Below, piece by piece: positions 55,603 to 63,976 of a DNA stretch of 64,000 nucleotides (position 1 is the stretch's first letter; each line of letters begins with the position of its first letter). The translations under genes and the position numbers were made by a program. The stretch covers positions 434,001-498,000 of the forward strand of contig NZ_JAULSC010000001.1 of the NCBI RefSeq assembly GCF_030518195.1, written 5' to 3'. The stretch comes from Nocardioides cremeus. GTDB taxonomy: Bacteria; Actinomycetota; Actinomycetes; Propionibacteriales; Nocardioidaceae. Below the pieces are notes generated by a model. That model saw nothing but the letters and a program-made list of their open reading frames with translations, did not search any database and was not told the DNA's origin.

Positions 55603-56028
55603 TCAGGCGGAGGCGCCGATGACCAGCAGCCCCACGAGCAGCACCCCGGCGAGCAGGCCGAGGGCCAGCAGCACCGTCGAGACGATGCCCAGCACCATCC
55701 CGGCGCCGGCCTCGCTGCCGCCGGTGTAGTGCTGCGGTGCCGCCTCGATCTCGCGCTTGACCTTGCGGCCGGTGTACCAGGCGAAGGGGCCCGCCAGCAG
55801 CGGCAGCCCGCAGAGCATGCCGCCGGCCAGCGACACGATGCCCAGCACCAGGGCGGTATTGGCCTGCGGGTGGATCGTCGGGCCCTGGCCGGGCACGTGC
55901 TGGCCCTGCGGGTAGTAGGGCTGGCCGTAGCCCTGCGGCGGGTACGGCGACCCGTGCGGGTCCTGCCGGTACGGCGGCGGGGTCGAGGGGCTCGAGGGAG
56001 TCGTGTCGTCCGGGTCCCGATCAGTCAC
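55603..56028 (-). CDS. DUF4190-type small membrane protein
   Basis: The 141-residue product has a Pro/Tyr/Gln-rich cytoplasmic N-terminus (about 50 residues, PPYRQDPHGSPYPPQGYGQP-like). Two hydrophobic helices follow: ANTALVLGIVSLAGGMLCGLPLLAGPFAWYTG and AGAGMVLGIVSTVLLALGLLAGVLLVGLLV, the DUF4190 pattern. Function unknown. GTG 56028 overlaps the adenosine deaminase stop (GTGA), so both genes are translated together. The low-complexity N-terminus may phase-separate or bind SH3/WW-like partners, but that is a guess. Confidence 0.82.
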   Translation of the reverse strand: MTDRDPDDTTPSSPSTPPPYRQDPHGSPYPPQGYGQPYYPQGQHVPGQGPTIHPQANTALVLGIVSLAGGMLCGLPLLAGPFAWYTGRKVKREIEAAPQHYTGGSEAGAGMVLGIVSTVLLALGLLAGVLLVGLLVIGASA

Positions 56029-57080
56029 GGCGTCATCCTCTCACTGCGCGGCTCCCCGTCGTGGGGGCCGGGAGCCGCGAGCCAGGCGTCGATGTCGGCC
56101 AGGGCTCGCTCGTGCACGTCGGAGGGCGCCCGGGAGCCGCGCAGCGACATCCGGGCCAGCTCGGCCAGGGTGGCGTCGTCGAGGTCGTGCGCGGCGCGCA
56201 TCGTGGCGTACTGCCCGGCCAGGCGTGAACCGAAGAGCAGCGGGTCGTCGGCGCCCAGCGCGACCTGGGCGCCGCCCTCGAGCAGCGTCGGCAGCGGCAC
56301 CGAGGTGAGGTCGGAGTAGACCCCGAGGGCGACGTTGGAGACCGGGCAGACCTCCAGCGTCACGCCGTCGGCGGCGACCCGCTCGAGGAGAGCGGGGTCC
56401 TCGGCGACCCGCACCCCGTGCCCGAGCCGGTCGGCGTGCAGCTCGTCGAGGCAGGTGCGTGCGTGCTCGGGCCCGCGCAGCTCGCCGCCGTGGGGGGCCA
56501 GGAGCAGGTCGGCGCGGCGCGCGATGCGGAACGCCGCGGCGAAGTCGCTGGTCGTGCCGCGCCGCTCGTCGTTGGAGAGGCCGAAGCCGACCACGCCCCG
56601 CCCGGCGTACTGCGCGGCCAGCCGGGCCAGGGTGCGGGCGTCCAGCGGGTGCCGGGTGCGGTTGGCCGCGACCAGCACCCCGATGCCCAGCCCGGTCTCG
56701 CGCGAGGCCTGGTCGACGGCGTCGAGGACCAGGTCGGTGAAGGCGGTCGCGCCGCCGAAGCGCGCGGCGTAGCCGCTGGGGTCGACCTGGATCTCCAGCC
56801 AGCGACCGCCGTCGGCCACGTCGTCCTCGGCGGCCTCGCGCACCAGGCGGCGTACGTCGTCCTCGGTGCGCAGCACCGAGCGGGCCACGTCGTAGAGGCG
56901 CTGGAAGCGGAACCAGCCCTTCTCGTCGGCGGCGCTGAGGCGCGGCGGCCACTGGTCGACCAACGAGTCGGGCAGCGCCACCTGGTCGCGCGCGGCCAGC
57001 TCGAGCAGCGTCTCGTGACGCATCGAGCCGGTGAAGTGCAGGTGCAGGTGGGCCTTGGGCAGCTGGTGCAGGTCACGCAA
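56025..57080 (-). CDS. add: Adenosine deaminase
   Basis: This 351-residue metal hydrolase converts adenosine to inosine (or a related aminohydrolase reaction). KAHLHLHFTGS (residues ~9-19) has the HxH zinc pair. LAPHGGE (~196-202), DRLGHGVRVAEDP (~217-229), LEVCPVSNVALGV (~241-253) and LGADDPLLFG (~275-284) supply the remaining zinc, Glu, His and Asp residues. The start is doubtful: TTG 57080 is the only one in frame before a stop. A better-looking ATG with a GGGGGG ribosome site at 57129 is one frame off, across a CAGGACC-like repetitive stretch. Confidence 0.85.
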   Translation of the reverse strand: MRDLHQLPKAHLHLHFTGSMRHETLLELAARDQVALPDSLVDQWPPRLSAADEKGWFRFQRLYDVARSVLRTEDDVRRLVREAAEDDVADGGRWLEIQVDPSGYAARFGGATAFTDLVLDAVDQASRETGLGIGVLVAANRTRHPLDARTLARLAAQYAGRGVVGFGLSNDERRGTTSDFAAAFRIARRADLLLAPHGGELRGPEHARTCLDELHADRLGHGVRVAEDPALLERVAADGVTLEVCPVSNVALGVYSDLTSVPLPTLLEGGAQVALGADDPLLFGSRLAGQYATMRAAHDLDDATLAELARMSLRGSRAPSDVHERALADIDAWLAAPGPHDGEPRSERMTP

Positions 57081-57174
57081 CGTCTGGTCCCGGGTCCGGT
57101 CCTGGGTCCTGTCCTGGCCACTCGCTCATCCCCCCACCCTAGGGGCCGGCGCGACGCTCGACGCCGGGGCCGGT

Positions 57175-57205
57175 TTGGACGGGGCAGGGGCCTTCCCCGT
57201 AGACT
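57175..57205 (+). promoter_or_regulatory. Candidate promoter for tRNA-Trp / secE-nusG
   Basis: TTGGAC (57175-57180) and TAGACT (57200-57205) resemble -35/-10 elements with a long 19-base spacer. Start of transcription would be about 40 bases ahead of tRNA-Trp. CATGC-TTCG-GCATG (57226-57239), a UUCG-loop hairpin, lies in the leader. Confidence 0.35.
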
Positions 57206-57254
57206 CCTCGATTGGTGGATCCCCACATGCTTCGGCATGCCCGGGTGCCACCGG

Positions 57255-57327
57255 AGGGCACTAGCTCAACTGGCAGAGCATCGGTCTCCAAAACCGAAGG
57301 TTGGGGGTTCAAGTCCCTCGTGCCCTG
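57255..57327 (+). tRNA. tRNA-Trp (CCA)
   Basis: AGGGCAC pairs with GTGCCCT. The D-arm is GCTC-AACTGGCA-GAGC. The anticodon stem TCGGT/ACCGA with loop CTCCAAA gives CCA. The T-arm is GGGGG-TTCAAGT-CCCTC with one mismatched or G-T pair. Discriminator G. It directly precedes secE, a common actinobacterial arrangement. Confidence 0.97.
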
Positions 57328-57379
57328 CAGGACATCTGGTCGGTGAGGCCGGACGGACGAGCGAAGGAATGGTGACGGC

Positions 57380-57619
57380 GTGTCGGACAGCAAGCCGGTC
57401 CGCGACGGCGAGAAGGCCGAGCGCACGAACCCGGTGACGTTCTACCGACAGGTGGTCGCCGAGCTCCGCAAGGTCGTCTGGCCCACCCAGGAGCAGCTGG
57501 TCACGTACTTCATCGTGGTCATGGTCTTCGTCCTGATGATGATGGCGATCATCTCGGCCCTCGACCTCGGTCTGGGGCGCTTGGCGTTCTTCGTCTTCAC
57601 CGGCCAGTCCGACCAGTGA
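57380..57619 (+). CDS. secE: Preprotein translocase subunit SecE
   Basis: This 79-residue single-helix form of SecE stabilises SecY in the Sec channel. The amphipathic helix TFYRQVVAELRKVVWPTQEQLVTY (residues ~18-41) and the transmembrane helix after it (~42-63) are the conserved parts. GTG 57380 is in frame; AAGGAA lies about 12 bases upstream, a loose spacing. It precedes nusG by 96 bases. Confidence 0.94.
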   Translation: MSDSKPVRDGEKAERTNPVTFYRQVVAELRKVVWPTQEQLVTYFIVVMVFVLMMMAIISALDLGLGRLAFFVFTGQSDQ

Positions 57620-57715
57620 CCGCAGTCGCGACGGTGACCCGTCGTGGCCACGGCCCCTTGCGACCGGCGCACGCCGGCGCAGGCAATTGAGCACAGCAAC
57701 GTGATGGAGCAGCGC

Positions 57716-58564
57716 GTGACGGAGCAGTACGACTCGGTCGAGACCGAGGAGACGGAGACGTCGGAGAACCCCGAGGTCGACCCGGTGGAGCCGGTGTCGC
57801 ACCCGGAGGCCGACGAGGCCGTCGACGGTGCCGTCGACGACAGCGCCGCCCAGGCGGTCGCTGACGCCGAGGCCGACGAGGCGGAGGTGGCCGACGAGGT
57901 CGACGCCGAGGACGCCCCCGAGCCCGAGGAGGACGCCGACGACCCGCTCGAGGCGTTCCGCCGCGAGCTGTGGGCCAAGCCGGGCGACTGGTTCGTCGTG
58001 CACACCTACTCCGGCATGGAGAACAGGGTGAAGTCGAACCTGGAGAACCGCATCATCTCCCTCAACATGGAGGACTACATCCACGAGATCGTGGTCCCCA
58101 CCGAGGAGGTCGCGGAGATCAAGAACGGCCAGCGCAAGATGGTCAAGCGCACCGTCCTCCCCGGCTACGTGCTGGTCCGCATGGACCTCACCGACGAGTC
58201 CTGGTCGGCCGTGCGGCACACGCCCTCGGTGACCGGCTTCGTCGGCAACTCCCACCAGCCCGTCCCGCTCACCATGCGTGAGGTCGAGGACATGCTGGCC
58301 CCCGCCGTCGTGGCCCGCGCCGAGGCCGAGGCCGTCGCCGCCGGCACCGCGTCGCCCGGCTCGCAGACCACCGCCAAGAAGCCCGTCGAGGTCGCCGACT
58401 TCGAGGTCTCCGACTCGGTCATGGTCGTCGACGGTCCGTTCGCGACGCTGCATGCCACGATCACCGAGATCAACGCCGAGGCCCAGCGGGTCAAGGCGCT
58501 GGTCGAGATCTTCGGCCGCGAGACGCCGGTCGAGCTCAGCTTCAGCCAGATCCAGCGGGTCTGA
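57716..58564 (+). CDS. nusG: Transcription termination/antitermination protein NusG
   Basis: NusG of 282 residues. An acidic N-terminal extension of about 85 residues (Glu/Asp/Ala-rich) precedes the NGN domain. That domain begins [22 protein letters not shown] (residues ~94-115) and includes [18 protein letters not shown]-terminal KOW domain follows: [59 protein letters not shown]. It binds RNA polymerase and links to Rho or ribosomal S10. GTG 57716 is preferred because GGAG sits 6 bases upstream; ATG 57704 is a possible alternative. Confidence 0.93.
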   Translation: MTEQYDSVETEETETSENPEVDPVEPVSHPEADEAVDGAVDDSAAQAVADAEADEAEVADEVDAEDAPEPEEDADDPLEAFRRELWAKPGDWFVVHTYSGMENRVKSNLENRIISLNMEDYIHEIVVPTEEVAEIKNGQRKMVKRTVLPGYVLVRMDLTDESWSAVRHTPSVTGFVGNSHQPVPLTMREVEDMLAPAVVARAEAEAVAAGTASPGSQTTAKKPVEVADFEVSDSVMVVDGPFATLHATITEINAEAQRVKALVEIFGRETPVELSFSQIQRV

Positions 58565-58701
58565 GGCACCACCCCGTCCGGTCCGATTGGGCCGGCGGGG
58601 CCCGCGCGCCGCACAATGGTGGGCGCGAGACGCAACACGCAGGTGGCAGAGGGCCCAGCCCGCCCTCGTCATGACCACGAGAGAGAAAGAGAACCAGCTT
58701 C

Positions 58702-59130
58702 ATGCCTCCCAAGAAGAAGATCGCCGCACTGGTCAAGGTGCAGCTGCAGGCCGGCGCCGCGACGCCCGCCCCGCCGGTCGGTACGGCCCTGGGCCCCCAC
58801 GGCGTCAACATCATGGACTTCTGCAAGGCCTACAACGCGCAGACCGAGTCCATGCGCGGCAACGTGATCCCCGTCGAGATCACCATCTACGAGGACCGGT
58901 CCTTCACCTTCATCACGAAGACCCCGCCGGCCGCCGAGCTGATCAAGAAGGCCGCGGGCCTGCAGAAGGGCTCGGGCGTCCCGCACAAGGAGAAGGTCGG
59001 CAAGCTGACCAAGGACCAGGTGCGCGAGATCGCCCAGACCAAGCTGCCCGACCTCAACGCGAACAACATCGACGCCGCGATGAAGATCGTCGAGGGCACC
59101 GCCCGCTCCATGGGCATCACCACCGACTGA
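58702..59130 (+). CDS. rplK: 50S ribosomal protein L11
   Basis: This 142-residue protein binds the GTPase-associated region of 23S rRNA. It starts [47 protein letters not shown], the family signature with the proline-rich hinge. The C-terminal RNA-binding domain ([35 protein letters not shown]) is complete. ATG 58702 has GAGAGAAAGAGAA upstream. The 137-base gap from nusG includes an imperfect GC hairpin at about 58572-58598 that may terminate some nusG transcripts. Confidence 0.97.
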   Translation: MPPKKKIAALVKVQLQAGAATPAPPVGTALGPHGVNIMDFCKAYNAQTESMRGNVIPVEITIYEDRSFTFITKTPPAAELIKKAAGLQKGSGVPHKEKVGKLTKDQVREIAQTKLPDLNANNIDAAMKIVEGTARSMGITTD

Positions 59131-59172
59131 CCGACCCGTCGTCGCACGCCGCACCCGCCCCGTGCGGGTCGG
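59131..59172 (+). promoter_or_regulatory. Hairpin in the rplK-rplA intergenic leader
   Basis: CCGACCCG (59131-59138), directly after the rplK stop, pairs perfectly with CGGGTCGG (59165-59172), leaving a 26-base loop rich in GC that can pair further. It lies 72 bases before rplA in the L11-L1 mRNA. L1 autoregulation or attenuation would be plausible, but no L1-site consensus can be confirmed by eye. Confidence 0.4.
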
Positions 59173-59243
59173 CGTACCGCACCTGTGGCAGGGCCGCGCT
59201 GGCCCACCTGACCACACCTGGACCAAGAAGAGAGAGACCAGAC

Positions 59244-59963
59244 ATGCAGCGCAGCAAGACCTACCGCGCGGCCGCGGAGCAGTTCGACCAGGACGAGCTC
59301 CACGCCCCGCTGTCCGCGATCAAGATCGCCAAGACGACCAGCAAGAAGAAGTTCGACGAGACCGTCGACGTGGTCATGCGCCTCGGCGTCGACCCCCGCA
59401 AGGCCGACCAGATGGTGCGCGGCACCGTCAACCTGCCCCACGGCACCGGCAAGACCGCCCGCGTCCTGGTCTTCGCCAACGGCGACAAGGCCGAGGCGGC
59501 CCGCGAGGCCGGCGCCGACGAGGTCGGTGGCGACGAGCTGATCGAGAAGGTCAACGGCGGCTACCTCAACTTCGACGCCGTCGTGGCCACGCCCGACATG
59601 ATGGGCAAGGTCGGCCGGCTCGGTCGCGTCCTGGGCCCCCGCGGCCTGATGCCGAACCCGAAGACCGGCACCGTGACGCCGGACGTGGCCAAGGCCGTGT
59701 CCGACATCAAGGGCGGCAAGATCGAGTTCCGCGTCGACCGCCACGCCAACCTGCACTTCATCATCGGCAAGGCCTCCTTCGGCGAGACCCAGCTGGCCGA
59801 GAACTACGCCGCCGCCCTCGAGGAGGTGCTGCGTCTCAAGCCGGCCAGCTCCAAGGGCCGCTACATCAAGAAGGTCACCGTCTCCACGACGATGGGCCCC
59901 GGCGTGCAGGTCGACCCCAACCGCACCAAGAACGTCGCGTCCGAGGACGAGGTCCAGGCCTGA
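59244..59963 (+). CDS. rplA: 50S ribosomal protein L1
   Basis: This 239-residue protein spans the full L1 two-domain fold. [11 protein letters not shown] starts it. [37 protein letters not shown] (residues ~33-69), [28 protein letters not shown] (~118-145) and [23 protein letters not shown] (~156-178) are invariant blocks. ATG 59244 has AGAGAGA upstream. It is followed by a strong terminator. Confidence 0.97.
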   Translation: MQRSKTYRAAAEQFDQDELHAPLSAIKIAKTTSKKKFDETVDVVMRLGVDPRKADQMVRGTVNLPHGTGKTARVLVFANGDKAEAAREAGADEVGGDELIEKVNGGYLNFDAVVATPDMMGKVGRLGRVLGPRGLMPNPKTGTVTPDVAKAVSDIKGGKIEFRVDRHANLHFIIGKASFGETQLAENYAAALEEVLRLKPASSKGRYIKKVTVSTTMGPGVQVDPNRTKNVASEDEVQA

Positions 59964-59987
59964 TCGCCTGAGCCTCCTTCGTACGCC

Positions 59988-60024
59988 GAAGGCCCGGTCC
60001 CTGCTCGACAGGGACCGGGCCTTC
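59988..60024. terminator. Bidirectional hairpin terminator between rplA and the aminotransferase
   Basis: GAAGGCCCGGTCCCTG (59988-60003) pairs perfectly over 16 bases with CAGGGACCGGGCCTTC (60009-60024) around loop CTCGA. Convergent genes lie on each side, so it can serve both. There is no T-run. Confidence 0.88.
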
Positions 60025-60052
60025 GTGCGTCGTGGCGCGTGGTGGGGGAGCC

Positions 60053-61336
60053 TCAGCTCGCGCTGAGCTGCTCGGCGGCGGCCAGCGCCACGCAGGTGGC
60101 CACACCGGCCATGGCGGTCTCGACCTGCTCGAGCGGGGGGAAGGTCGGCGCGAGCCGGATGTTGCGGTCGCGGGGGTCCTGGCCGTGCGGGAAGGACGCG
60201 CCGGCGGGGGTCAGCGCGATGCCGGCCTGCTTGGCCAGCTCGACCACGCGGGTGGCGGTGCCGTCGAGCACGTCGAGGTTGACGAAGTAGCCACCGGTGG
60301 GCCGGGTCCACTCGGCGATCTCGAGGCCCTCGAGCGTGCCGGTCAGCGCCGCGTCGACGGCGGCGAACTTGGGCGCGATCAGCGCCCGGTGCTTGCGCAT
60401 GTGCTCGCGCACCCCCTCGGCGTCGCCGAAGAGCTGCACGTGGCGCAGGTGGTTGACCTTGTCGGGCCCGATCGAGGCCATCGAGAGGTGCTGCAGGAAC
60501 CAGGCCTTGTTGGCCTCCGACATGGCCATGAAGGCCACCCCGGCGCCCGCCCAGGTGATCTTGGAGGTCGAGGCGAACATGACCGGCCGGTCGGGGTTCC
60601 CGGCCTCGGCGGCCAGGCCGAGCGCGTCGGCGCTGCGGACCTCCTCGTCGCCCAGGTGGTGCAGCGCGTAGGCGTTGTCCCAGAAGACCCGGAAGTCGGG
60701 AGCCGCGGTGGGCATCGACATCAGCGCCTGGGCGACGTCGGGGGAGACCACCGAGCCGGTCGGGTTGGCGTACGTCGGCACCACCCACATGCCCTTGACC
60801 GCCGGGTCGTCGGCCACCAGCGCGGCGACGGCCTCGACGTCGGGGCCGTCGTCGTGCATCGGCACGGTGAGCATCTCGATGCCGAAGTCGGCCAGCATGG
60901 AGAAGTGCCGGTCGTAGCCGGGCACCGGGCAGACGAACTTGACCACCGGCTCGTCCTTCCAGGCCCGCTCGGAGCCCGGCCCGCCCCACAGCAGCAGGTA
61001 GGTCAGTGCCTGGTGCATCATCGTCAGGCTGGAGTTGCCGCCGCAGATCAGCTGCGCCTTCTCGACCTCCAGCAGCTCGGCGAAGATCTCCCGCAGCTGC
61101 GCCAGGCCCTCGAGGCCGCCGTAGTTGCGCACGTCGGTGCCGGTGGCGTCGGTGGTGGAGGTGGGCAGGTCGAGCAGGGCGTCGGAGAGGTCCAGCTGGG
61201 CGCTGGACGGCTTGCCGCGGGTCAGGTCGAGGCCCAGGTCGCGTGCCTGCAGGGCGGCGTAGGCCTCCTGCTGGGCGGCCAGGAAGGTCGCGAGCTCGTC
61301 GGCGGACAGGGAGCGGAGCGGCGAACGCGTGGTCAT
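60053..61336 (-). CDS. Aspartate aminotransferase, subgroup Ic (PF12897-type)
   Basis: This 427-residue PLP enzyme resembles the actinobacterial aspartate transaminase of Corynebacterium (AspT). LDLTRGKPSSAQLDLSDALL (residues ~39-58), DVRNYGGLEGLAQLREIFAELL, LICGGNSSLTMMHQAL (phosphate-binding SSL), PVPGYDRHF, VVPTYANPTGSVVS and DNAYALHHL precede the PLP lysine in FASTSKITWAGAGVAFM (~270). The arginine in NIRLAPTFPPLEQV binds the carboxylate. ATG 61336 is the start. It interrupts the ribosomal protein cluster between rplA and rplJ on the opposite strand. Confidence 0.9.
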   Translation of the reverse strand: MTTRSPLRSLSADELATFLAAQQEAYAALQARDLGLDLTRGKPSSAQLDLSDALLDLPTSTTDATGTDVRNYGGLEGLAQLREIFAELLEVEKAQLICGGNSSLTMMHQALTYLLLWGGPGSERAWKDEPVVKFVCPVPGYDRHFSMLADFGIEMLTVPMHDDGPDVEAVAALVADDPAVKGMWVVPTYANPTGSVVSPDVAQALMSMPTAAPDFRVFWDNAYALHHLGDEEVRSADALGLAAEAGNPDRPVMFASTSKITWAGAGVAFMAMSEANKAWFLQHLSMASIGPDKVNHLRHVQLFGDAEGVREHMRKHRALIAPKFAAVDAALTGTLEGLEIAEWTRPTGGYFVNLDVLDGTATRVVELAKQAGIALTPAGASFPHGQDPRDRNIRLAPTFPPLEQVETAMAGVATCVALAAAEQLSAS

Positions 61337-61373
61337 GGTGACGATCCTGCCAGCCCGCCCGCGACGAGCCGAT

Positions 61374-61403
61374 TTGGCCGGCCCCGCGTGGACGGCGTAC
61401 TGT
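61374..61403 (+). promoter_or_regulatory. Candidate rplJL promoter
   Basis: TTGGCC (61374-61379) and TACTGT (61398-61403) have an 18-base spacer. The implied start is at ~61410, giving a leader of about 190 bases ahead of rplJ, which suits the L10 autoregulatory leader. It diverges from the aminotransferase start at 61336. Confidence 0.4.
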
Positions 61404-61409
61404 CCTGCT

Positions 61410-61595
61410 CGTAACCAGAGACCGCCGGTCGTCGCGCCACGCACGTGGGGTGACCGAAGGCTCCGAGTGATCGGGCGACCAGCGCAGGAGTACAGAGCAC
61501 CCCGTCCATGACGGGGACCACGCCCTGAGCCTGCGCTCGGGGCGTTCGTCGTCTCAGGGCCAGGCCCACCGGACCACGGTCTCACCGTCCGGAAG
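61410..61595 (+). promoter_or_regulatory. Putative L10 leader (rplJ autoregulation)
   Basis: This 190-base untranslated stretch before rplJ contains several short pairings: GACCGCCGGTC-like at ~61426-61436, CACGCACGTGGGGTG, and ACCGTCCGG near the ribosome site. Its position and length match the ribosomal protein L10 leader found in most bacteria, where L10(L12) binds a kink-turn to repress translation. The AGAGACC and CAGGAGTACAGAGCACC segments resemble the actinobacterial form by memory only. Confidence 0.5.
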
Positions 61596-61602
61596 GAGAC
61601 CC

Positions 61603-62250
61603 ATGGCGCGGCCAGACAAGCAGGCAGCCGTCGCAGAGATCGTTGAGCAGTTCAACACCTCTGCTGGCGCTGTGCTGACCGACTACCGCGGTCTCACCGT
61701 GAAGGAGCTGCAGGACCTGCGGCGCTCCCTCGGCGAGAACGCCAACTACGCCGTGGTCAAGAACACGCTCGCCAAGATCGCCGCCAACCAGGTGGGCATC
61801 TCCGGCTTCGACGACATCCTCGTCGGCCCCACCGCCATCGCCTTCATCGAGGGTGACGTGGTCGAGGCCGCCAAGGGTCTGCGTGACTTTGCCAAGGCCA
61901 ACCCCGCCCTGATCATCAAGGGCGGCATCCTGGACGGCAGCCCGCTCTCCGCGCAGGAGGTGGCCAAGCTGGCCGACCTCGAGTCGCGCGAGGTCCTCAT
62001 GGGCAAGCTGGCCGGCGCGATGCTCGCGTCGCTCCAGAACGCCGTCTCCCTGTTCCAGGCCCCGATCGCCCAGGTCGCCCGTCTCGCGGGTGCGCTGGAG
62101 TCGAAGGCCGAGCAGGACCCCTCGATCCTCGCAGGTGGTGCCGGCACCCCGGCCGCCGCCGAGGAGGCCCCGGCTGCGGCCGAGGCCCCCGCCGACGAGG
62201 CCCCCGCTGCGGCGGAGGCCTCCGACGAGGGCGACACCGCCGAGGCCTGA
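61603..62250 (+). CDS. rplJ: 50S ribosomal protein L10
   Basis: This 215-residue protein anchors the L7/L12 stalk. [42 protein letters not shown] (residues ~2-43) and [12 protein letters not shown] are the conserved RNA-binding domain. The C-terminal helix that binds L12 dimers is followed by an Ala/Glu/Pro-rich tail of about 40 residues. ATG 61603 with AAGGAGA upstream is clear. The tail is common in actinobacterial L10. Confidence 0.96.
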   Translation: MARPDKQAAVAEIVEQFNTSAGAVLTDYRGLTVKELQDLRRSLGENANYAVVKNTLAKIAANQVGISGFDDILVGPTAIAFIEGDVVEAAKGLRDFAKANPALIIKGGILDGSPLSAQEVAKLADLESREVLMGKLAGAMLASLQNAVSLFQAPIAQVARLAGALESKAEQDPSILAGGAGTPAAAEEAPAAAEAPADEAPAAAEASDEGDTAEA

Positions 62251-62342
62251 GCCTGACGGCTCAGCACGGCAGCACACCACCTGAAACCCGGCCGAACCGC
62301 ACCTGATCGGGTGCCGGCCACCTAACGGAAGGAACCGCCACC

Positions 62343-62732
62343 ATGGCGAAGCTCAGCACCGACGAGCTCCTCGACGCGTTCAAGGAGATGACCCTCATCG
62401 AGCTCTCCGAGTTCGTGAAGCAGTTCGAGGAGACCTTCGACGTCACCGCCGCCGCCCCGGTCGCCGTTGCCGCCGCCCCCGCCGCCGGCGGTGCCGCCGG
62501 TGGCGAGGAGGCCGCTGCGCAGGACGAGTTCGACGTCGTCCTCGAGGCCGCTGGTGACAAGAAGATCAACGTCATCAAGGAGGTGCGCGCCCTCACCTCG
62601 CTCGGCCTGAAGGAGGCCAAGGAGCTGGTCGAGGCCGCCCCCAAGGCGATCCTGGAGAAGGTCGACAAGGCTGCGGCCGAGAAGGCCAAGGAGGCCCTCG
62701 AGGGCGCCGGCGCCACCGTCACCCTCAAGTGA
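62343..62732 (+). CDS. rplL: 50S ribosomal protein L7/L12
   Basis: This 129-residue stalk protein recruits translational GTPases. The N-terminal dimer domain ([30 protein letters not shown]) is joined by an Ala/Gly-rich hinge (residues ~38-58) to the C-terminal domain [43 protein letters not shown] 62343 has GGAAGGA upstream. It is 92 bases after rplJ and is followed by a terminator. Confidence 0.97.
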   Translation: MAKLSTDELLDAFKEMTLIELSEFVKQFEETFDVTAAAPVAVAAAPAAGGAAGGEEAAAQDEFDVVLEAAGDKKINVIKEVRALTSLGLKEAKELVEAAPKAILEKVDKAAAEKAKEALEGAGATVTLK

Positions 62733-62752
62733 CGACACGTCGCTGACTCCGA

Positions 62753-62786
62753 CGACCCCCGTCGACCTCACGGTCGGCGGGGGTCG
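62753..62786 (+). terminator. Hairpin terminator after rplL
   Basis: CGACCCCCGTCGACC (62753-62767) and GGTCGGCGGGGGTCG (62772-62786) pair over 15 positions with one G-T pair and a short loop, then TTGCATTT. This is the best intrinsic-like terminator in the window, and it lies 20 bases after the rplL stop. Confidence 0.88.
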
Positions 62787-62821
62787 TTGCATTTGCGCAG
62801 GTCGCGCGCGGTGAAACCGTC

Positions 62822-62845
62822 GTCCGGGGCAGTGTCCGGGGCAGT
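62822..62845. repeat. 12-bp direct repeat pair
   Basis: GTCCGGGGCAGT occurs twice in tandem (62822-62833, 62834-62845), and a third degenerate copy begins GTCTGCGGG. It lies in the 290-base gap between rplL and the Mce-type ATPase. The rest of that gap has an AT-rich patch (ACAATAAT at 62914-62921) that may hold the promoter of the ATPase gene. Confidence 0.6.
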
Positions 62846-63022
62846 GTCTGCGGGATGTTCGGACAAGTGGTGACGGGTTGGTCTCGAAACCCCGCGCGCG
62901 AGTGACGGAGGCGACAATAATGCGTAACCTCACGGCGCAGGCAGCGTTGTTACTGATGAGTGTGAGCCGGTCCGGGCTCCAGCACGGGGACGACGAGCGC
63001 AGACCGCGAAGGGGAGCACGGC

Positions 63023-63976
63023 ATGGGCGTGGAGATCGAGGTCAACGACTTGACCAAGTCGTTCGGCAAGCAGCTGATCTGGGGTGACGTGTCGCTGACG
63101 ATCCCGGCTGGCGAGATCTGCGTGATGCTCGGTCCTTCGGGCACCGGCAAGTCGGTGTTCCTCAAGACGCTGATCGGCCTGCTCAAGCCCGACCGCGGCT
63201 CGATCATCATCGAGGGCACCGACATCGCCTCCTGCTCCGAGCGCGAGCTCTACGAGATCCGCAAGCTCTTCGGCGTGCTGTTCCAGGACGGCGCGATGTT
63301 CGGCTCGATGAACCTCTACGACAACATCGCCTTCCCGCTGCGCGAGCACACCAAGAAGAGCGAGTCCGAGATCCGCGCGATCGTCATGGAGAAGCTCGAC
63401 ATCACCGGCCTGATCGGCACCGAGCACAAGCTGCCCGGCGAGATCTCGGGCGGCATGCGCAAGCGCGCCGGCCTGGCCCGGGCGCTGGTCCTCGACCCCG
63501 AGATCGTGCTCTTCGACGAGCCCGACTCGGGCCTCGACCCGGTGCGCACCTCGTTCCTCAACCAGCTCATCGTCGACCTCAACGCCCAGATCGACGCCAC
63601 CTTCCTGATCGTGACCCACGACATCAACACCGCCCGCACGGTGCCCGACAACATCGGCCTGCTCTACCACAAGCACCTGGCCATGTTCGGCCCGCGCGAG
63701 ATGCTGCTGAGCTCGGAGGAGCCGGTCGTGCGCCAGTTCCTCAACGCCCAGAAGATCGGTCCGATCGGCATGTCGGAGGAGAAGGACGCCGACGAGCTGG
63801 CCGCCGAGTCCGACCAGGAGCTGCCGCCGCTGCCGCCGATCCCGATGCAGCTCGAGCCCTCCAACGGCATCGCCCGCCGCTCGCAGCGCGAGCCCGGCGC
63901 CTGGTGCCGCGAGCAGGGGATCACCCCGCCGCCCGGCTCCTTCGAGGACAACATCTCCATGGCGCCCGGGGCCTGA
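63023..63976 (+). CDS. mkl: Mce-system ABC transporter ATPase (Mkl/MceG, MlaF-like)
   Basis: This 317-residue ATPase energises Mce/MlaFEDB-type lipid or sterol transport. Walker A is GPSGTGKS (residues 37-44), the signature is ISGGMRKRAGLARAL (~141-155), and Walker B is IVLFDEPDSGLDP (~161-173), the D-S-G-L-D-P form typical of MlaF/Mkl. A C-terminal extension of about 75 residues (Pro-rich) is shared with actinobacterial MceG. ATG 63023 has GGGGAG upstream; GTG two codons on is possible. A GTG at 63993 may begin the next gene, a YrbE-like permease by analogy, but only eight bases are visible. Confidence 0.93.
   Translation: MGVEIEVNDLTKSFGKQLIWGDVSLTIPAGEICVMLGPSGTGKSVFLKTLIGLLKPDRGSIIIEGTDIASCSERELYEIRKLFGVLFQDGAMFGSMNLYDNIAFPLREHTKKSESEIRAIVMEKLDITGLIGTEHKLPGEISGGMRKRAGLARALVLDPEIVLFDEPDSGLDPVRTSFLNQLIVDLNAQIDATFLIVTHDINTARTVPDNIGLLYHKHLAMFGPREMLLSSEEPVVRQFLNAQKIGPIGMSEEKDADELAAESDQELPPLPPIPMQLEPSNGIARRSQREPGAWCREQGITPPPGSFEDNISMAPGA

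Noticed and set aside
62878..63087. A 69-codon open frame ahead of the Mce-type ATPase
   Set aside because: It overlaps the ATPase start, its second half is arginine-rich shadow sequence, and it has no ribosome site or recognisable feature.
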